A stretch of 64,000 nt of DNA from contig NC_057319.1 in assembly GCF_000687475.1 (NCBI RefSeq), forward strand, positions 5,260,001 through 5,324,000. Direction: 5' to 3'. Both the position numbers and the translations under genes were made by a program. Under the pieces are notes generated by a model. That model did no database searches, had not been told where the DNA came from, and saw only the letters and a program-made list of their open reading frames with translations. How positions within the stretch are numbered: the first letter of the stretch is position 1; each line of letters begins with the position of its first letter. This stretch comes from Ustilaginoidea virens. Its lineage: Eukaryota > Ascomycota > Sordariomycetes > Hypocreales > Clavicipitaceae. Positions 23,267 through 32,149 of the stretch are shown here, piece after piece.

Positions 23267-24994
23267 GAGCCCCATACCCTTTCCTCCAGCGCATCGAAAT
23301 CTTCATAGAAGGGGTCCCATTCGTTTGTCCGGGTCGCTTCCGCCTTGGCTTTGGTCGCTGCCGCCACGACCCGGGTCGCTTTCGCTCTCTCCGCCTCCTC
23401 CTTCGCTCTCTCCGCCTCCTCCTTCGCTTTCTGCGCCCTCCTTCTCTCGATCCCGACGCGAATAAAATCGGGGATGCTCTCAGCGGTGCAGTAGGCATTC
23501 TCGCCGGGACCCTGCCTGTTCGCCCAGCACGGCGCGTGCCGGCCCTCGCACTTCGGCCCTCCGCGCACACGGGTCAGCGCCAGGTTCCGCTGCCGCAAGC
23601 TGAACGCCGTCCTCTGCGTGTCCCGGGGGGGGCATACAAACTCACCGGGCTGCCAAGCCTGCAGTATGTGTGCCGGAGTGCACTCAAGAAGTAGAAATGC
23701 TTGCCGGATCTCTTGCGGGGCTCCCCGCTCTTCACCACGGCGTGCCAGTAGCACATGTGCACGGTCTCGTCGCATATCTTGGATACACGGCGAGCGGTCA
23801 GCAGGCGTCGTTTTTTTTTTCTTTCTTTCTTTTTCGTTGTGGGGGGGAAAAGGGGGGGGGGAGGCTCGCCGGGCGGGCGGCGCGAAGATAACGCACCCCT
23901 TCATACCACCACATGCCATGGCGAACTGCGATTGGGGTGGGCAGCGGCGGCGTGCGGATCGGGATGGAGGGAATCATCCCGTCGTCGAGTCGGGTGGGCT
24001 TATAGGCGGCGGGAGCGGTCATATCGAGGCCGGATTGGCCTTTTCGGCGCATGGGGCGGCCTTTTGGGGGGCCGGGGCGGCGTTTTTTTCGGGGGCCGAC
24101 GACGGGCTGCTCGGGCAGATGGATTCCAGACTGGCCATTGCGGGAGTTGTCGACTGGTTCCTCTGGCTGATGGATTCCGAACTGACCTTTGCGGGGGTCG
24201 ACGACGGGCTGCTCGGGCAGATGGGTTTCAAACTGGCCTTTGCGGGGGTCGACGACGGGCTGCTCGGGCAGATGGATTCCGAACTGGCCTTTTTGGGGGT
24301 CGACGACGGGTTGCTCGGGCAGATGGGTTTCAAACTGGCCTTTGCGGGGGTCGACGACGGGCTGCTCGGGCAGATGGATTCCGAACTGGCCTTTTTGGGG
24401 GTCGACGACGGGTTGCTCGGGCAGATGGATTCCGAACTGGCCTTTGCGGGAGTTGTCGACGGGTTCCTCTGACCCAAAGAGTTCAAATTCGCGGGGGTCA
24501 AAGACCGGTTCCTCTGGCCCAAAGAGGTCAGATTCACCTTCGCGGGGGTCAATCACAGGTTGCTCTGGCAGATGGATTCCGAACTGGCCTTTGCGGGAGG
24601 TGTCGACGGGTTCCCCTTGCCCATAGAGTTCAAATTCGCGAGGGTCAAAGACCGGTTCCTCTGGCCCAAAGAGGTCAGATTCGCCTTGGTGGGGGTCAAT
24701 CACAGGTTGCTCTGGCAGATGGATTCCGAACTGGCCTTTGCGGGGGTCGACAACGGGTTCCTCCGGCAGATGGATTCCGAACTGGCCTTTGCGGGAGGTG
24801 TCGACGGGTTCCTCTTGCCCAAAGAGTTCAAATTCGCGGGGGTCAAAGACCGGCTCCTCTGGCCCAAAGAGGTCAGATTCGCCTTCGCGGGTGTCAACAA
24901 CAGGCTGCTCTGGCAGATGGATTCCGAACCGGCTGTTCGATGCGGAGAGGACCGCGGCGGCGACCCAGGCGATGAGGAAATGGGCGCTCTTCAT
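23263..24994 (-). CDS. Secreted tandem-repeat protein with C-terminal six-cysteine domain
   Basis: Exons on the minus strand are 24994-23897, 23777-23646 and 23550-23263, giving 505 residues. Residues 1-20 form a signal peptide (MKSAHFLIAWVAAAVLSASN). Residues 21-303 are 17 tandem units of 15-17 residues around a PE(Q/E)PVxD core, for example GQFGIHLPEQPVVDPRK. A basic linker (KKRRPGPPKGRPMRRK) follows. The C-terminal domain has six cysteines at about 368, 375, 405, 411, 418 and 431. Intron 1 ends after WWYEG and intron 2 after RLGSP, both in phase 0, enclosing a 44-codon exon; both have CTGAC branch sites. The same layout and cysteine spacing appear in the next gene, 25642-26258, which supports both models. 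The tail is charged and coiled (KAKEEAERAKEEAERAK). No family or function is recognised; it could be an effector or a wall protein. Confidence 0.72.
24086..24934 (-). repeat. Coding tandem repeats, about 51-bp period
   Basis: About 849 bp encoding 17 units in three subtypes: GQFGIHLPEQPVVDPRK (17 residues), GESDLFGPEEPVFDPRE (17) and FELFGQEEPVDTSRK (15). The first part alternates the subtypes as a roughly 49-residue higher-order unit, three times; the last seven units are mostly the first subtype. Near-identical neighbouring units indicate recent slippage or unequal crossing-over. All unit lengths are multiples of three. Confidence 0.93.
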
Positions 24995-25641
24995 ACTGGG
25001 AGTCCCCCTTGGAGGCGGGGGAGCCGGATGAAGGGGGCGACCGTGGGGGGGGGATTATAAAAGCGAGGGCGAGAAGCGGGCTGATGGGAGAAACGGTGGC
25101 GACGCAGGGATATATCCGAGCCGGCGAATCTATAAATAGGTGCTGTGGGCTTGTGGTGTCGCCGAACGGGCTGGCTGAGCTATTCGTGGAGCGGCTGCGG
25201 CACCCGTCGTCAAGTCTGTCGCTGCATCCATCACGGCATCTCGGATCCGCCACAGACCGTCAAGACGCGCCCCAGCTCGTCGTCGTCGGCGATTGTGGCC
25301 GCCTCTGCTGTCCAGGCCGCGTGACGCAGCATCGGTATGTAGCCTGGTCTATTATGGCGGCGTCGACATGGATCCGCGCGAGCAGCCACCACAGCCAGGC
25401 AGAGCATTGCGCGGAGGTGCACGACGCGCACGAGTGGAAGAGCCGGCCCTTGGCGGGCCCAGCCGAGGCGCATCTGCCGGATGTTTGTTTTCATGCATGC
25501 TCTACATGCTCTACATTGCGGATGAAGCGGCCTGCATCAGCGATTCCCCTCGCCCCAGCCGTCTTCCAAAGATGCTTCCCACCCCAGGGCATTTGTTTCC
25601 AGAAACAGCATCCCGTCCCCTCCCGGGTTCCAAAGCATCCC
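24995..25641. promoter_or_regulatory. Spacer and upstream region of the repeat-bearing secreted gene
   Basis: About 650 bp between two minus-strand genes. Read on the minus strand, a TATTTATAG element lies at 25130-25138, about 140 bp before the ATG, and a TTTTATAAT element at about 25055-25062. A similar TATATTTATAG lies about 165 bp before the sister gene. No gene is seen in the spacer itself. Confidence 0.45.
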
Positions 25642-26258
25642 TCACTCGTTGGGTTCGACCGTCGGCCTCATCCAGTAAAAGTACGGCTCGCTGGACAGTC
25701 TGCAGTACGCCTTCAGGCTGGCCTGGTGCACAAGGCAAGGCTGCTCGTCCTCGTCGCACTACAAACCCCGCGCCGTTGAGCAGCCGCCTTCTCCATCTCG
25801 CCTGCGCGCGTCCACGGGGTGCAGGCACTTACCGGAGACTCTTCGTCACACCCCGCCGGCGTGAGGTACTGTTCCTTGCGCGGCAGGGGGTCTTTAACCA
25901 GCTCGAGGTTTACCCTCCCCGTCGGGGGGTTGTAGAGGCAGTCTCCGGTGGTGAAGCGGCAGTGCTGATGAGGCCCGTCAGCTTGCGCGTGCGCGTTGGA
26001 AGCGGCTCTTGGTTTCTGAGCCGGGTCGACGGAGCTGTCTGCTGGGACTTGGGTGCCTTTTCTTCTTCTTCTTCTTCTTCTTCTTCATCATCATCTTCAT
26101 CATCATCTTCTTTTTGCAGCACTTACCCCGCTCCACCATTTGTCTCCGTCTATGCCGATCAAAGCGACCACGCCGGCGGGCCGCCAGGCCGGCTTGGTTT
26201 CGTCGGCGGCCATGGTGCGCGCGGCGCCGAGGACGACGAGCGCGTGCCGGAGGTTCAT
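25642..26258 (-). CDS. Small secreted six-cysteine protein, sister of the repeat protein
   Basis: Exons on the minus strand are 26258-26127, 25964-25833 and 25758-25642, giving 126 residues. The N-terminus (MNLRHALVVLGAARTMAADE) is a plausible short signal peptide. Exon 1 ends WWSG, the second exon is exactly 44 codons and ends in Pro, and the third begins with Cys, as in the neighbouring repeat protein. Cysteines fall at 46, 53, 83, 89, 96 and 107. The shared pattern is C-x6-C-x29-C-x5-C-x6-C-x(10,12)-C, with AYC at the last one. Intron 1 (162 bp) holds a GAA/GAT microsatellite and a CTGAC branch site 12 bp before its AG; a nearer AG at 26016 would lengthen the protein but break the alignment with the sister. 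No known family is recognised. Confidence 0.62.
26050..26115. repeat. Intronic (TTC)n/(ATC)n microsatellite
   Basis: Trinucleotide tract inside intron 1 of the small six-cysteine gene. Read on the minus strand it would encode an acidic Glu/Asp run, which makes open frames there look longer than they are. Confidence 0.8.
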
Positions 26259-26872
26259 GTCGTCAGCTGCGGGCGGTGTTGCTCGTCGTGGGTGATGCAC
26301 TGCGGCGAAAAGGGGGGGGGAGAGGGGGCGAGGGGGGCATGCGGCTGCGCCGTGATATAAGGATGCGGGCGGAGGTTGCCGAGGGAGCGGTTTTCTCGCA
26401 TCTTGGAGCTCCGCGCCGGGCTATAAATATACCCCCTCGGGCTGGGGGTCGGCGCTACTGCCCAGCGGGGGGACGGGCGCGAGAAAACAGGAATCCAGGC
26501 CGCGGCTACAAATAGGCAACGCTTTGGCCACGGCTCCGTGGCAATTATGTATCAAGGACGCACGGGCTGCCCGGGGTTGCTGGCGTTGCGGCCGGACCGG
26601 CCTGGCAGCCGTGCTGCTTCCTCTGCAGGAGACGAAGCCTCGCAATTTGCCGGGGCAGCCGGTTGCTCAGCGTTGGCAACATTGCACTCTGGCATTTATA
26701 TTGATGACTGGGAAGCCAGGTTGAGGTAATGATTTGCAACTCGCGGTGCCTCTTCTTCCCAAGATTGACATCCAAAAGAGAGAGACAGAGAGGAAAGAGA
26801 AGGAGAAGGAGAAGGAGAAGGAAAAGGACAAGCACACTGGTGCAAGGCAGGGCCATGATGCGTCTTTGCTGC
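26259..26872. promoter_or_regulatory. Upstream region of the small six-cysteine gene
   Basis: About 610 bp. On the minus strand a TATATTTATAG box at 26421-26431 is well placed, 164-174 bp before the ATG. A second CCTATTTGTAG-like element lies near 26508. The part near 26800 is A/G-rich, (GAGAAG)n-like, and lies just past the 3' end of the FluG-like gene. No gene is seen. Confidence 0.45.
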
Positions 26873-29491
26873 TCAGTATCTGTCCATGATCCACCTCTTC
26901 CGGTCATTCGCACCCATGCCCTTGAGTAACCTCGTCTCGGCCTTCTTCACAGCCACGTAGCGATTTACCACGTCTTCGCCCAGCAGGTTCGTCAGCTCGT
27001 CGTCGGCCATCAGACACACCAGCGCTTCCTCAATGTTCGCCGGCAGGTTGGAATTGATCCCCAGGTTCAGCCGCTCCTCCCAGAACAATGTCGCGGGATC
27101 CTTTGTGCAGTCTCCCCAGACCAGCTTCTCCTCCTTGGCCACGCCGTTGACGCCCGCCAGCATCAGCGCCGCCACGGCGAGGTACGGGTTCGCGAGCCCG
27201 TCTATGCACTTGACTTCCCAGTGGCTGTCCTTGATCTTGCGCAGAGGCGTCTCGCGGTTCTGCGTGCCCCAGGCGACCCAGGTTCCGCCGGCCCAGCAGC
27301 CGTCTTGGACGCGCTCGTAGCTGGCCATGTTGCTGTACGTGAAGGCGCAAATGGCTCGGAGATGGGCCAGAATGCCGGCGTAGAACGCCTCGTACGCCGC
27401 CTCGCGGCCAGTGTCCGCACACCGCAGCGAAACATGAGCGTGCGCGGCGGTGCCGCATCCATCGGCCACTGGTTTCGGATGCAGCGTCATTTTGTAACCG
27501 TGGGCGGCTGCGCAGGCCGACAGCACTTGCCGCGCGAATAGCAAGGTATCCACGGCTTCTAGAGGCGGGTACGGCGCAAGGATGACCTCAAACTGCCCGT
27601 TGGCGCTTTCCGCATGCAGCATCTCAATGTGTACCCCGGCCTGCTCGAGTTGCTCAACCGCCGGCTCTAGTACCTTGTGCACGACTTCGTGGTCCATGGC
27701 CCGCGACGAGGACCAAGCGTGTCCGGGACTATCGAGCGTTGGCCAATGTTCAGAGCGAGAGGCTCCGACGAGAACCAGCTCGATCTCGAAGCCGAGCAGG
27801 AGCTCCAGGTTTTCCTGTCTCGCCCGGTCAACGGCCTTCCTCAGGATGCTTCGCGGACAGAGACCAACTGTGGATCCGTCTTCCTCCTTAAAGTCGCACA
27901 TCATCATCAGCTGATGTTCTCTTGGTCCGTGGCGCGCCGAGGACATGTCGGGATGCAGCACGTGCAGCCCGCTGGGCCCGACGTCGGCCACGCAGGTGTC
28001 GTTTTGCAGCAGACCCAGCGCCGCTTTCGTCACCGTCGCTGTCAGAGAGTGGGCTCCAATTTTGAGAAGGGCTTCTGCGCGTCGAGATGGGATGACTCTG
28101 AGCCTCAGCGTGCCGGTGTAGTCGACCCAACATAGGTGGAGGTACTGCGGCTTAGCTGGCTTGCTCAGCATATCCAAGACTTTCTTGGACTGTTCACAAG
28201 CTGTCGTCGGATTTGATGGCGGGCTCTGTTCGTCCAAAGCGGCTTCCTGGAGACTGCTCCTCTGCGGACCAGCTAGCCCGAGGTTGTATATCCTGTTGGA
28301 CGTGTTGAACAGGACATCTTGCACCAGCCTGGCAGCCTGGCTCCATGAAACGTCGCCCTTTTGTACAAGATCGCACAGAACCGTGCAGAAAGCCTCTCTC
28401 ATCTGCGCTACCGAGAGAAGGTACGTTTCTGGAAACCAATGGCCGTCTGTGCTCCAGATGACCTTTTCCCAGGGACACAGCTCGAGAATGTGTCGCAGGA
28501 TGCTCTCCTGTCCACCGCGGCTGACAAAAGGGAAGACCTCGCCAATGTCTGCGTATACGTTGGCATACGTGGCCGCCATGTACCCCAACTCGCGCTCAAA
28601 CGGGTATCCGGAGTGCAGGAGCACAAGCGGGACTTGGGGGTACTCTCGGGCAAAGTCCTGCAAATGCGCCGGCGATGCTCTTGTCAGAGTCAGGTCGTTG
28701 TCTCCCAGCCCGGTGTGGAACTGAACAGGTTTTTTATGCCGAGCGGACGAGTCGCGAATCAACTGCGCGAGACGATGGACAATGAGCTCATTCAGCGGTC
28801 GGTGCTGGATTCTTGCGAAACGGGACGCGCCCTCACGTCGTCGCCCCGCGTATATGTGGGCAAACGCCTCGCGAGCTCCGAGCTCCTCTTCCTTGGGTGC
28901 GATGTCGAGACCGGTTCTGTAGCAAATGACGGATTTGAAGCCAACGACCTCGTGGTCGGCAATCGCATCCTGAATGACAGTCTCGAGGCTGGAAATGGCG
29001 CTTTGAAAGGCAGAAGCGGCCGAGTCGTGAGCAAGACAAGCCTTGTCGAAGATGCAGGCTGCCACCTGCTCGATGCGCACGATGCGTTTGCTAGGGCTCG
29101 GGGTAAACCTGTCAAAGTAGCTGTACGACTCGACGGCTTCTTCGTTATCCAGCCCGTCGTCCACGAGGACGCACTGAATCCCGGAGAGGCAGGCCCGCGT
29201 CCATTCCTCGTAATCAGAACGTCGCCTCTGCTCGACTGCGCGTTCGACGGCTTCCCATGTGGCGTCACAGCCGCCGAGCTGCTTCGACAGCTGCTTCACA
29301 GCTCGAATGTGTGCCAAGCTGGTCCGGGATGACTCGAGTGCTTCGCCACGAGCTTCCGTGGCTATGGCCAACAGCGGATATTGATCGACCTGGCTTTTCT
29401 TGAGCAGCGGATGCGCATGATGGTCTATGATGGGGGTGGCATGTATCAGCTGGCGGAAGGCCTTGGCTGCAGCCTCGAAACCAGTGGTCAT
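26873..29491 (-). CDS. FluG-like fusion: amidohydrolase plus type I glutamine-synthetase domain
   Basis: Single-exon gene of 872 residues, close to the roughly 865 of Aspergillus FluG. The N-terminal half (about 1-400) is amidohydrolase-like, with a metal-site motif IIDHHAHPLL, then VLLHSGYPFERE and YADIGEVFPF, ending in STDGHWFPE. The C-terminal half (about 430-870) is glutamine-synthetase-like, with GFEIELVL, the HPKPVADGCGTAAHAHVSL strand and VKCIDGLANPYLAVAALMLA. FluG makes a factor that triggers asexual sporulation in Aspergillus, but filamentous fungi carry several FluG-like paralogues whose substrates are unknown, so orthology is not claimed. MTTGF was chosen as start because the extra 38 upstream residues of the open frame look non-conserved. 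It is transcribed divergently from the ureidoglycine aminohydrolase gene. Confidence 0.87.
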   Translation of the reverse strand: MTTGFEAAAKAFRQLIHATPIIDHHAHPLLKKSQVDQYPLLAIATEARGEALESSRTSLAHIRAVKQLSKQLGGCDATWEAVERAVEQRRRSDYEEWTRACLSGIQCVLVDDGLDNEEAVESYSYFDRFTPSPSKRIVRIEQVAACIFDKACLAHDSAASAFQSAISSLETVIQDAIADHEVVGFKSVICYRTGLDIAPKEEELGAREAFAHIYAGRRREGASRFARIQHRPLNELIVHRLAQLIRDSSARHKKPVQFHTGLGDNDLTLTRASPAHLQDFAREYPQVPLVLLHSGYPFERELGYMAATYANVYADIGEVFPFVSRGGQESILRHILELCPWEKVIWSTDGHWFPETYLLSVAQMREAFCTVLCDLVQKGDVSWSQAARLVQDVLFNTSNRIYNLGLAGPQRSSLQEAALDEQSPPSNPTTACEQSKKVLDMLSKPAKPQYLHLCWVDYTGTLRLRVIPSRRAEALLKIGAHSLTATVTKAALGLLQNDTCVADVGPSGLHVLHPDMSSARHGPREHQLMMMCDFKEEDGSTVGLCPRSILRKAVDRARQENLELLLGFEIELVLVGASRSEHWPTLDSPGHAWSSSRAMDHEVVHKVLEPAVEQLEQAGVHIEMLHAESANGQFEVILAPYPPLEAVDTLLFARQVLSACAAAHGYKMTLHPKPVADGCGTAAHAHVSLRCADTGREAAYEAFYAGILAHLRAICAFTYSNMASYERVQDGCWAGGTWVAWGTQNRETPLRKIKDSHWEVKCIDGLANPYLAVAALMLAGVNGVAKEEKLVWGDCTKDPATLFWEERLNLGINSNLPANIEEALVCLMADDELTNLLGEDVVNRYVAVKKAETRLLKGMGANDRKRWIMDRY

Positions 29492-30256
29492 TGCGCGAGG
29501 CGGCGGCAAGTCAACTGCCACGCAGACGCAGAGTCGGGCCTGTTGGGTGATTCCGTCGACTGAGGGAAGTTTTCTGTTGCCAAAAACTTGCCATCTCCGG
29601 GACACCCTGGGGGCACCTGGGGATCGCGGAGAAAAGATGCGGCTGCATCACAAATCACTTTCGTGCCTAACCGCCCTCATCTCATCTCCACTTGGACGTC
29701 ATTGGATGATTGGATGTGATGTGATGCGAGTTCTGATCAGGAGGAAGGGACAACGAACAACACCACTGCGACTTGGCAGGTCCAGGCGGCGGCTGTGGCG
29801 GCGACTGTTAGCTCGGCTCGACGTGTTTGAGGATGGAAGAGAGATGCAGAATCAAAAGGCAAATTTCGTTCCAGGTGCGGTAAGGGATCCGATTGCGAGC
29901 GGCGCTAGTTGTGCTATTCTCGGGGCGTTTTTAAATGTGCCATATGCCATCCGAGAAGGTCCAGCGGATTAGGTTAGGACCGTTAGGTGTTGCCGTATGT
30001 ACTGTATGTATGTATCCTGCCAACTGCCACCGTACAACGGCCAACCGTACAACTGCCAACCGTACAACTGCCAACCGTACAACTGCCAACCGTACAACTG
30101 CCAACCGTACAGCTGCCAACCGTACAGCTGCCAACCGTACAACTGCCACCGCCCCCTCTCTCGCCCAACCTCCTCTACTTCTACTCTTCTTCTTGCGCAA
30201 AACAGCGTTCAACGCCCGCCGACAATCCCCAGCAGGATCCCCAGCGCCCGCCATCC
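29492..30256. promoter_or_regulatory. Divergent promoter region, FluG-like / ureidoglycine aminohydrolase
   Basis: 765 bp between two divergent starts, containing a 15-bp minisatellite. GATG/GATT words cluster at 29700-29730. GATAA-type nitrogen-control sites were not obvious on inspection. Confidence 0.4.
30020..30150. repeat. 15-bp minisatellite
   Basis: About nine head-to-tail copies of CAACTGCCAACCGTA with a few substitutions (CAACGG, CAGCTG variants). It ends 107 bp before the start codon of the downstream gene, within the likely 5' UTR. It is open in all three plus frames, which creates long but spurious N-terminal extensions. Confidence 0.92.
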
Positions 30257-31099
30257 ATGGGCAACAACGACACCGTCGGGCCCTACTACGCGCCCACGGG
30301 CGGGCTGCCCCCCCAGACGCAGCTGCTCACCGACCGCGCCATGTTCACGCAAGCCTACGCCGTCATCCCCAAGGGCGTCTTCAGCGACATCGTCACCAGC
30401 TTCCTCCCCTTCTGGGAGCGCACGCGCCTGTGGGTGATTGCCCGCCCGCTGTCGGGCTTCGCCGAGACCTTCTCGCAGTACATCATGGAGGTGCAGCCCG
30501 GGGGCGGCAGCGACCGCGCCGAGCTCGACGACGCCGCCCAGGGCGTCCTGTTCGTCGTGCAGGGCCAGGTGGCCGTCAGCGTCGCCGGCCGCACCCACAC
30601 CCTCGCCGAGGGCGGCTACGCCTACCTGCCTCCCCGGTGCGCCTGGACCCTCCGCAACGCCGGCCCGTCCGCCGCCCGCTTCCACTGGATACGCAAGGAG
30701 TACGAGGCCGTCCCGGGCCTGGACCCCCCCGACCCGCTGTTCCTCAACGAGAGGGACGTTGCGCCCGCGGCCATGCCCGGCACCCACGGCGCCTGGGCCA
30801 CCACCCGCTTCGTCGACCCGGCCGACCTGCGCCACGACATGCACGTCACCATCGTCACCTTTGAGCCGGGCGCCGTCATCCCCTTTGCCGAGACGCACGT
30901 CATGGAGCACGGGCTGTACGTGCTCGAGGGCAAGGCCGTCTACCGCCTGAACCAGGACTGGGTCGAGGTCGAAGCCGGCGACTTCATGTGGCTGCGGGCT
31001 TTTTGCCCCCAGGCTTGCTATGCCGGCGGGCCGGGCAAGTTTCGCTATCTGCTGTACAAGGACGTCAACCGGCACATGAAGCTGTCTCGGAGGATGTAG
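30257..31099 (+). CDS. (S)-ureidoglycine aminohydrolase, bicupin
   Basis: Predicted to release ammonia from (S)-ureidoglycine, giving (S)-ureidoglycolate, in allantoin (purine) breakdown. Single exon, 280 residues, the normal family size. Two cupin modules are visible: residues about 70-140 (SQYIMEVQPGGGSD, GVLFVVQGQVAVS, AEGGYAYLPPRCAW) and 190-265 (VTFEPGAVIPFAETHVMEHGLY with metal-ligand His/Glu residues, then VLEGKAVYRLNQDW and AGDFMWLRAFCPQACY). The last segment is the substrate-binding region of the family. ATG 30257 begins MGNNDTVGPYY; the upstream in-frame part is the minisatellite and a Ser-rich leader. Its divergent partner has a glutamine-synthetase domain, so a link through nitrogen recycling is possible. 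Confidence 0.88.
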   Translation: MGNNDTVGPYYAPTGGLPPQTQLLTDRAMFTQAYAVIPKGVFSDIVTSFLPFWERTRLWVIARPLSGFAETFSQYIMEVQPGGGSDRAELDDAAQGVLFVVQGQVAVSVAGRTHTLAEGGYAYLPPRCAWTLRNAGPSAARFHWIRKEYEAVPGLDPPDPLFLNERDVAPAAMPGTHGAWATTRFVDPADLRHDMHVTIVTFEPGAVIPFAETHVMEHGLYVLEGKAVYRLNQDWVEVEAGDFMWLRAFCPQACYAGGPGKFRYLLYKDVNRHMKLSRRM

Positions 31100-31562
31100 A
31101 TCTTTGACGCAACGAGGTTTGAGTTGGCGGTTCTCGGGGCCGGCTGTTTCTTTTTTTTTTTCTTTTTTTTTTTTTTTAAGGCTGCAGCCTGTGAAGTGCT
31201 CGGCGCGGACGTTGGGCCTTTGAATTCCCCACACTTGTGTGATGGAACCGGGCGGGAAAGCCTTGAAAGCGCCTTTCATTACGGAGTAGTCAAAAAGAAA
31301 TGCGCCGTAAAGAACCATGAAATCGTCAACCCACCGGCCGTTGATACAGCACAAACGGCTGGCCATCTTGGTTGTCGCTGCCGCAAAAAGGATACCGGTG
31401 GCTCCCGCAGCGGGTAGGCCCCGACAATGTTCTACATACTCCAACAAGAGCATGCTGTTTGGGAGCATCAAGTCGTCGATGAGTAAATGACAAGCCGAAT
31501 TTCCTGAAGGGATGTGAGCGTCTTAGCACCAAATTGCGTGGGCCTTCCCAACAAGCGAGAAA

Positions 31563-31646
31563 GCTTCCGTAGCTCAGTTGGTTAGAGCTTCGTACTAATA
31601 AACGTTAGTGATGCGGAGGCCGCAGGTTCAAGCCCTGCCGGGAGCA
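31563..31646 (+). tRNA. tRNA-Ile(AAT): tRNA-Ile (anticodon AAU) with a 10-nt intron
   Basis: The acceptor stem GCTTCCG pairs with CGGGAGC (one G-U), followed by the discriminator A. The D arm is GCTC/GAGC with loop AGTTGGTTA. The anticodon stem TCGTA/TGCGG brackets the loop CT-AAT-A...A, with an intron of about 10 nt (AACGTTAGTG) after position 37. The T arm is GCAGG-TTCAAGC-CCTGC. Without the intron the tRNA is 74 nt. ACTAA before and TTAGT within the intron are complementary, as expected of the splicing-endonuclease substrate helix. Confidence 0.92.
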
Positions 31647-31780
31647 AAATCGTTCCACGATGCTTTCAAGCTTTTTTTGCGCCAGCACAGGCATCATCGA
31701 CAAGACTTTGCTGATGAACCATGTTTTTTTCCTTTCCTTGTTTTTTTTTCTTTGGGTATTTATTCAGCTGAAAACTGCAG

Positions 31781-32050
31781 ATGTTGCTGGGATTGTCCTT
31801 GTCTATATTGTTTTTTGGCTCCACCATTGACGGGACATTCCTCACCCCATTTTACCGTCATCGACTTGCGGCCAGTGCTGCATTGGGATCATCCGAGACG
31901 AGCAATCAGCGTTGGTGCTTCAAAGTCTGCGTTGAAGACGCAGACGCCTTGCTCGGGGTGAGCGACTGCCACGGGAAATGCAACCGCTACCGTGGCGGGA
32001 AAAATAGAGGCGCCTTTCACCTTTTTGAGCATGGATTCAGCGGGTATTGA
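31781..32050 (+). CDS. Possible small secreted protein
   Basis: A single 89-codon frame. The N-terminus MLLGLSLSILFFGSTIDG resembles a signal peptide. The remainder has four cysteines in two pairs (RWCFKVC and DCHGKC). No family is recognised. It lies between the tRNA and the convergent S53 protease gene. Composition is ordinary for the spacer, so this may be chance. Confidence 0.25.
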   Translation: MLLGLSLSILFFGSTIDGTFLTPFYRHRLAASAALGSSETSNQRWCFKVCVEDADALLGVSDCHGKCNRYRGGKNRGAFHLFEHGFSGY

Positions 32051-32149
32051 TTGATATGTGCGTCTCGACTATGTACAGAAATTTACATCCATCCACCCAC
32101 CACGTCCCTGAACCTCTCGGTCGTCGTTGTTGGGTGATTTCATCCATCA

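Larger units (their letters stand above)
31100..32149. other. Spacer around the tRNA
   Basis: Apart from the tRNA, this holds T-rich tracts (31150-31178, 31725-31755), a TTACGGAGTA motif at about 31279, and one short frame listed separately. No other gene is seen. Confidence 0.5.

Noticed and set aside
24086..24934. Kexin-processed peptide (RiPP-like) precursor
   Set aside because: Unit boundaries lack consistent KR or RR sites, and no adjacent cyclising or oxidising enzyme genes are seen. Kept only as a repeat protein.
30209..31471. 420-codon minus-strand frame opposite the ureidoglycine aminohydrolase
   Set aside because: GC-rich third-position shadow with Val/Gly/Ala bias; the plus strand carries the recognised bicupin.
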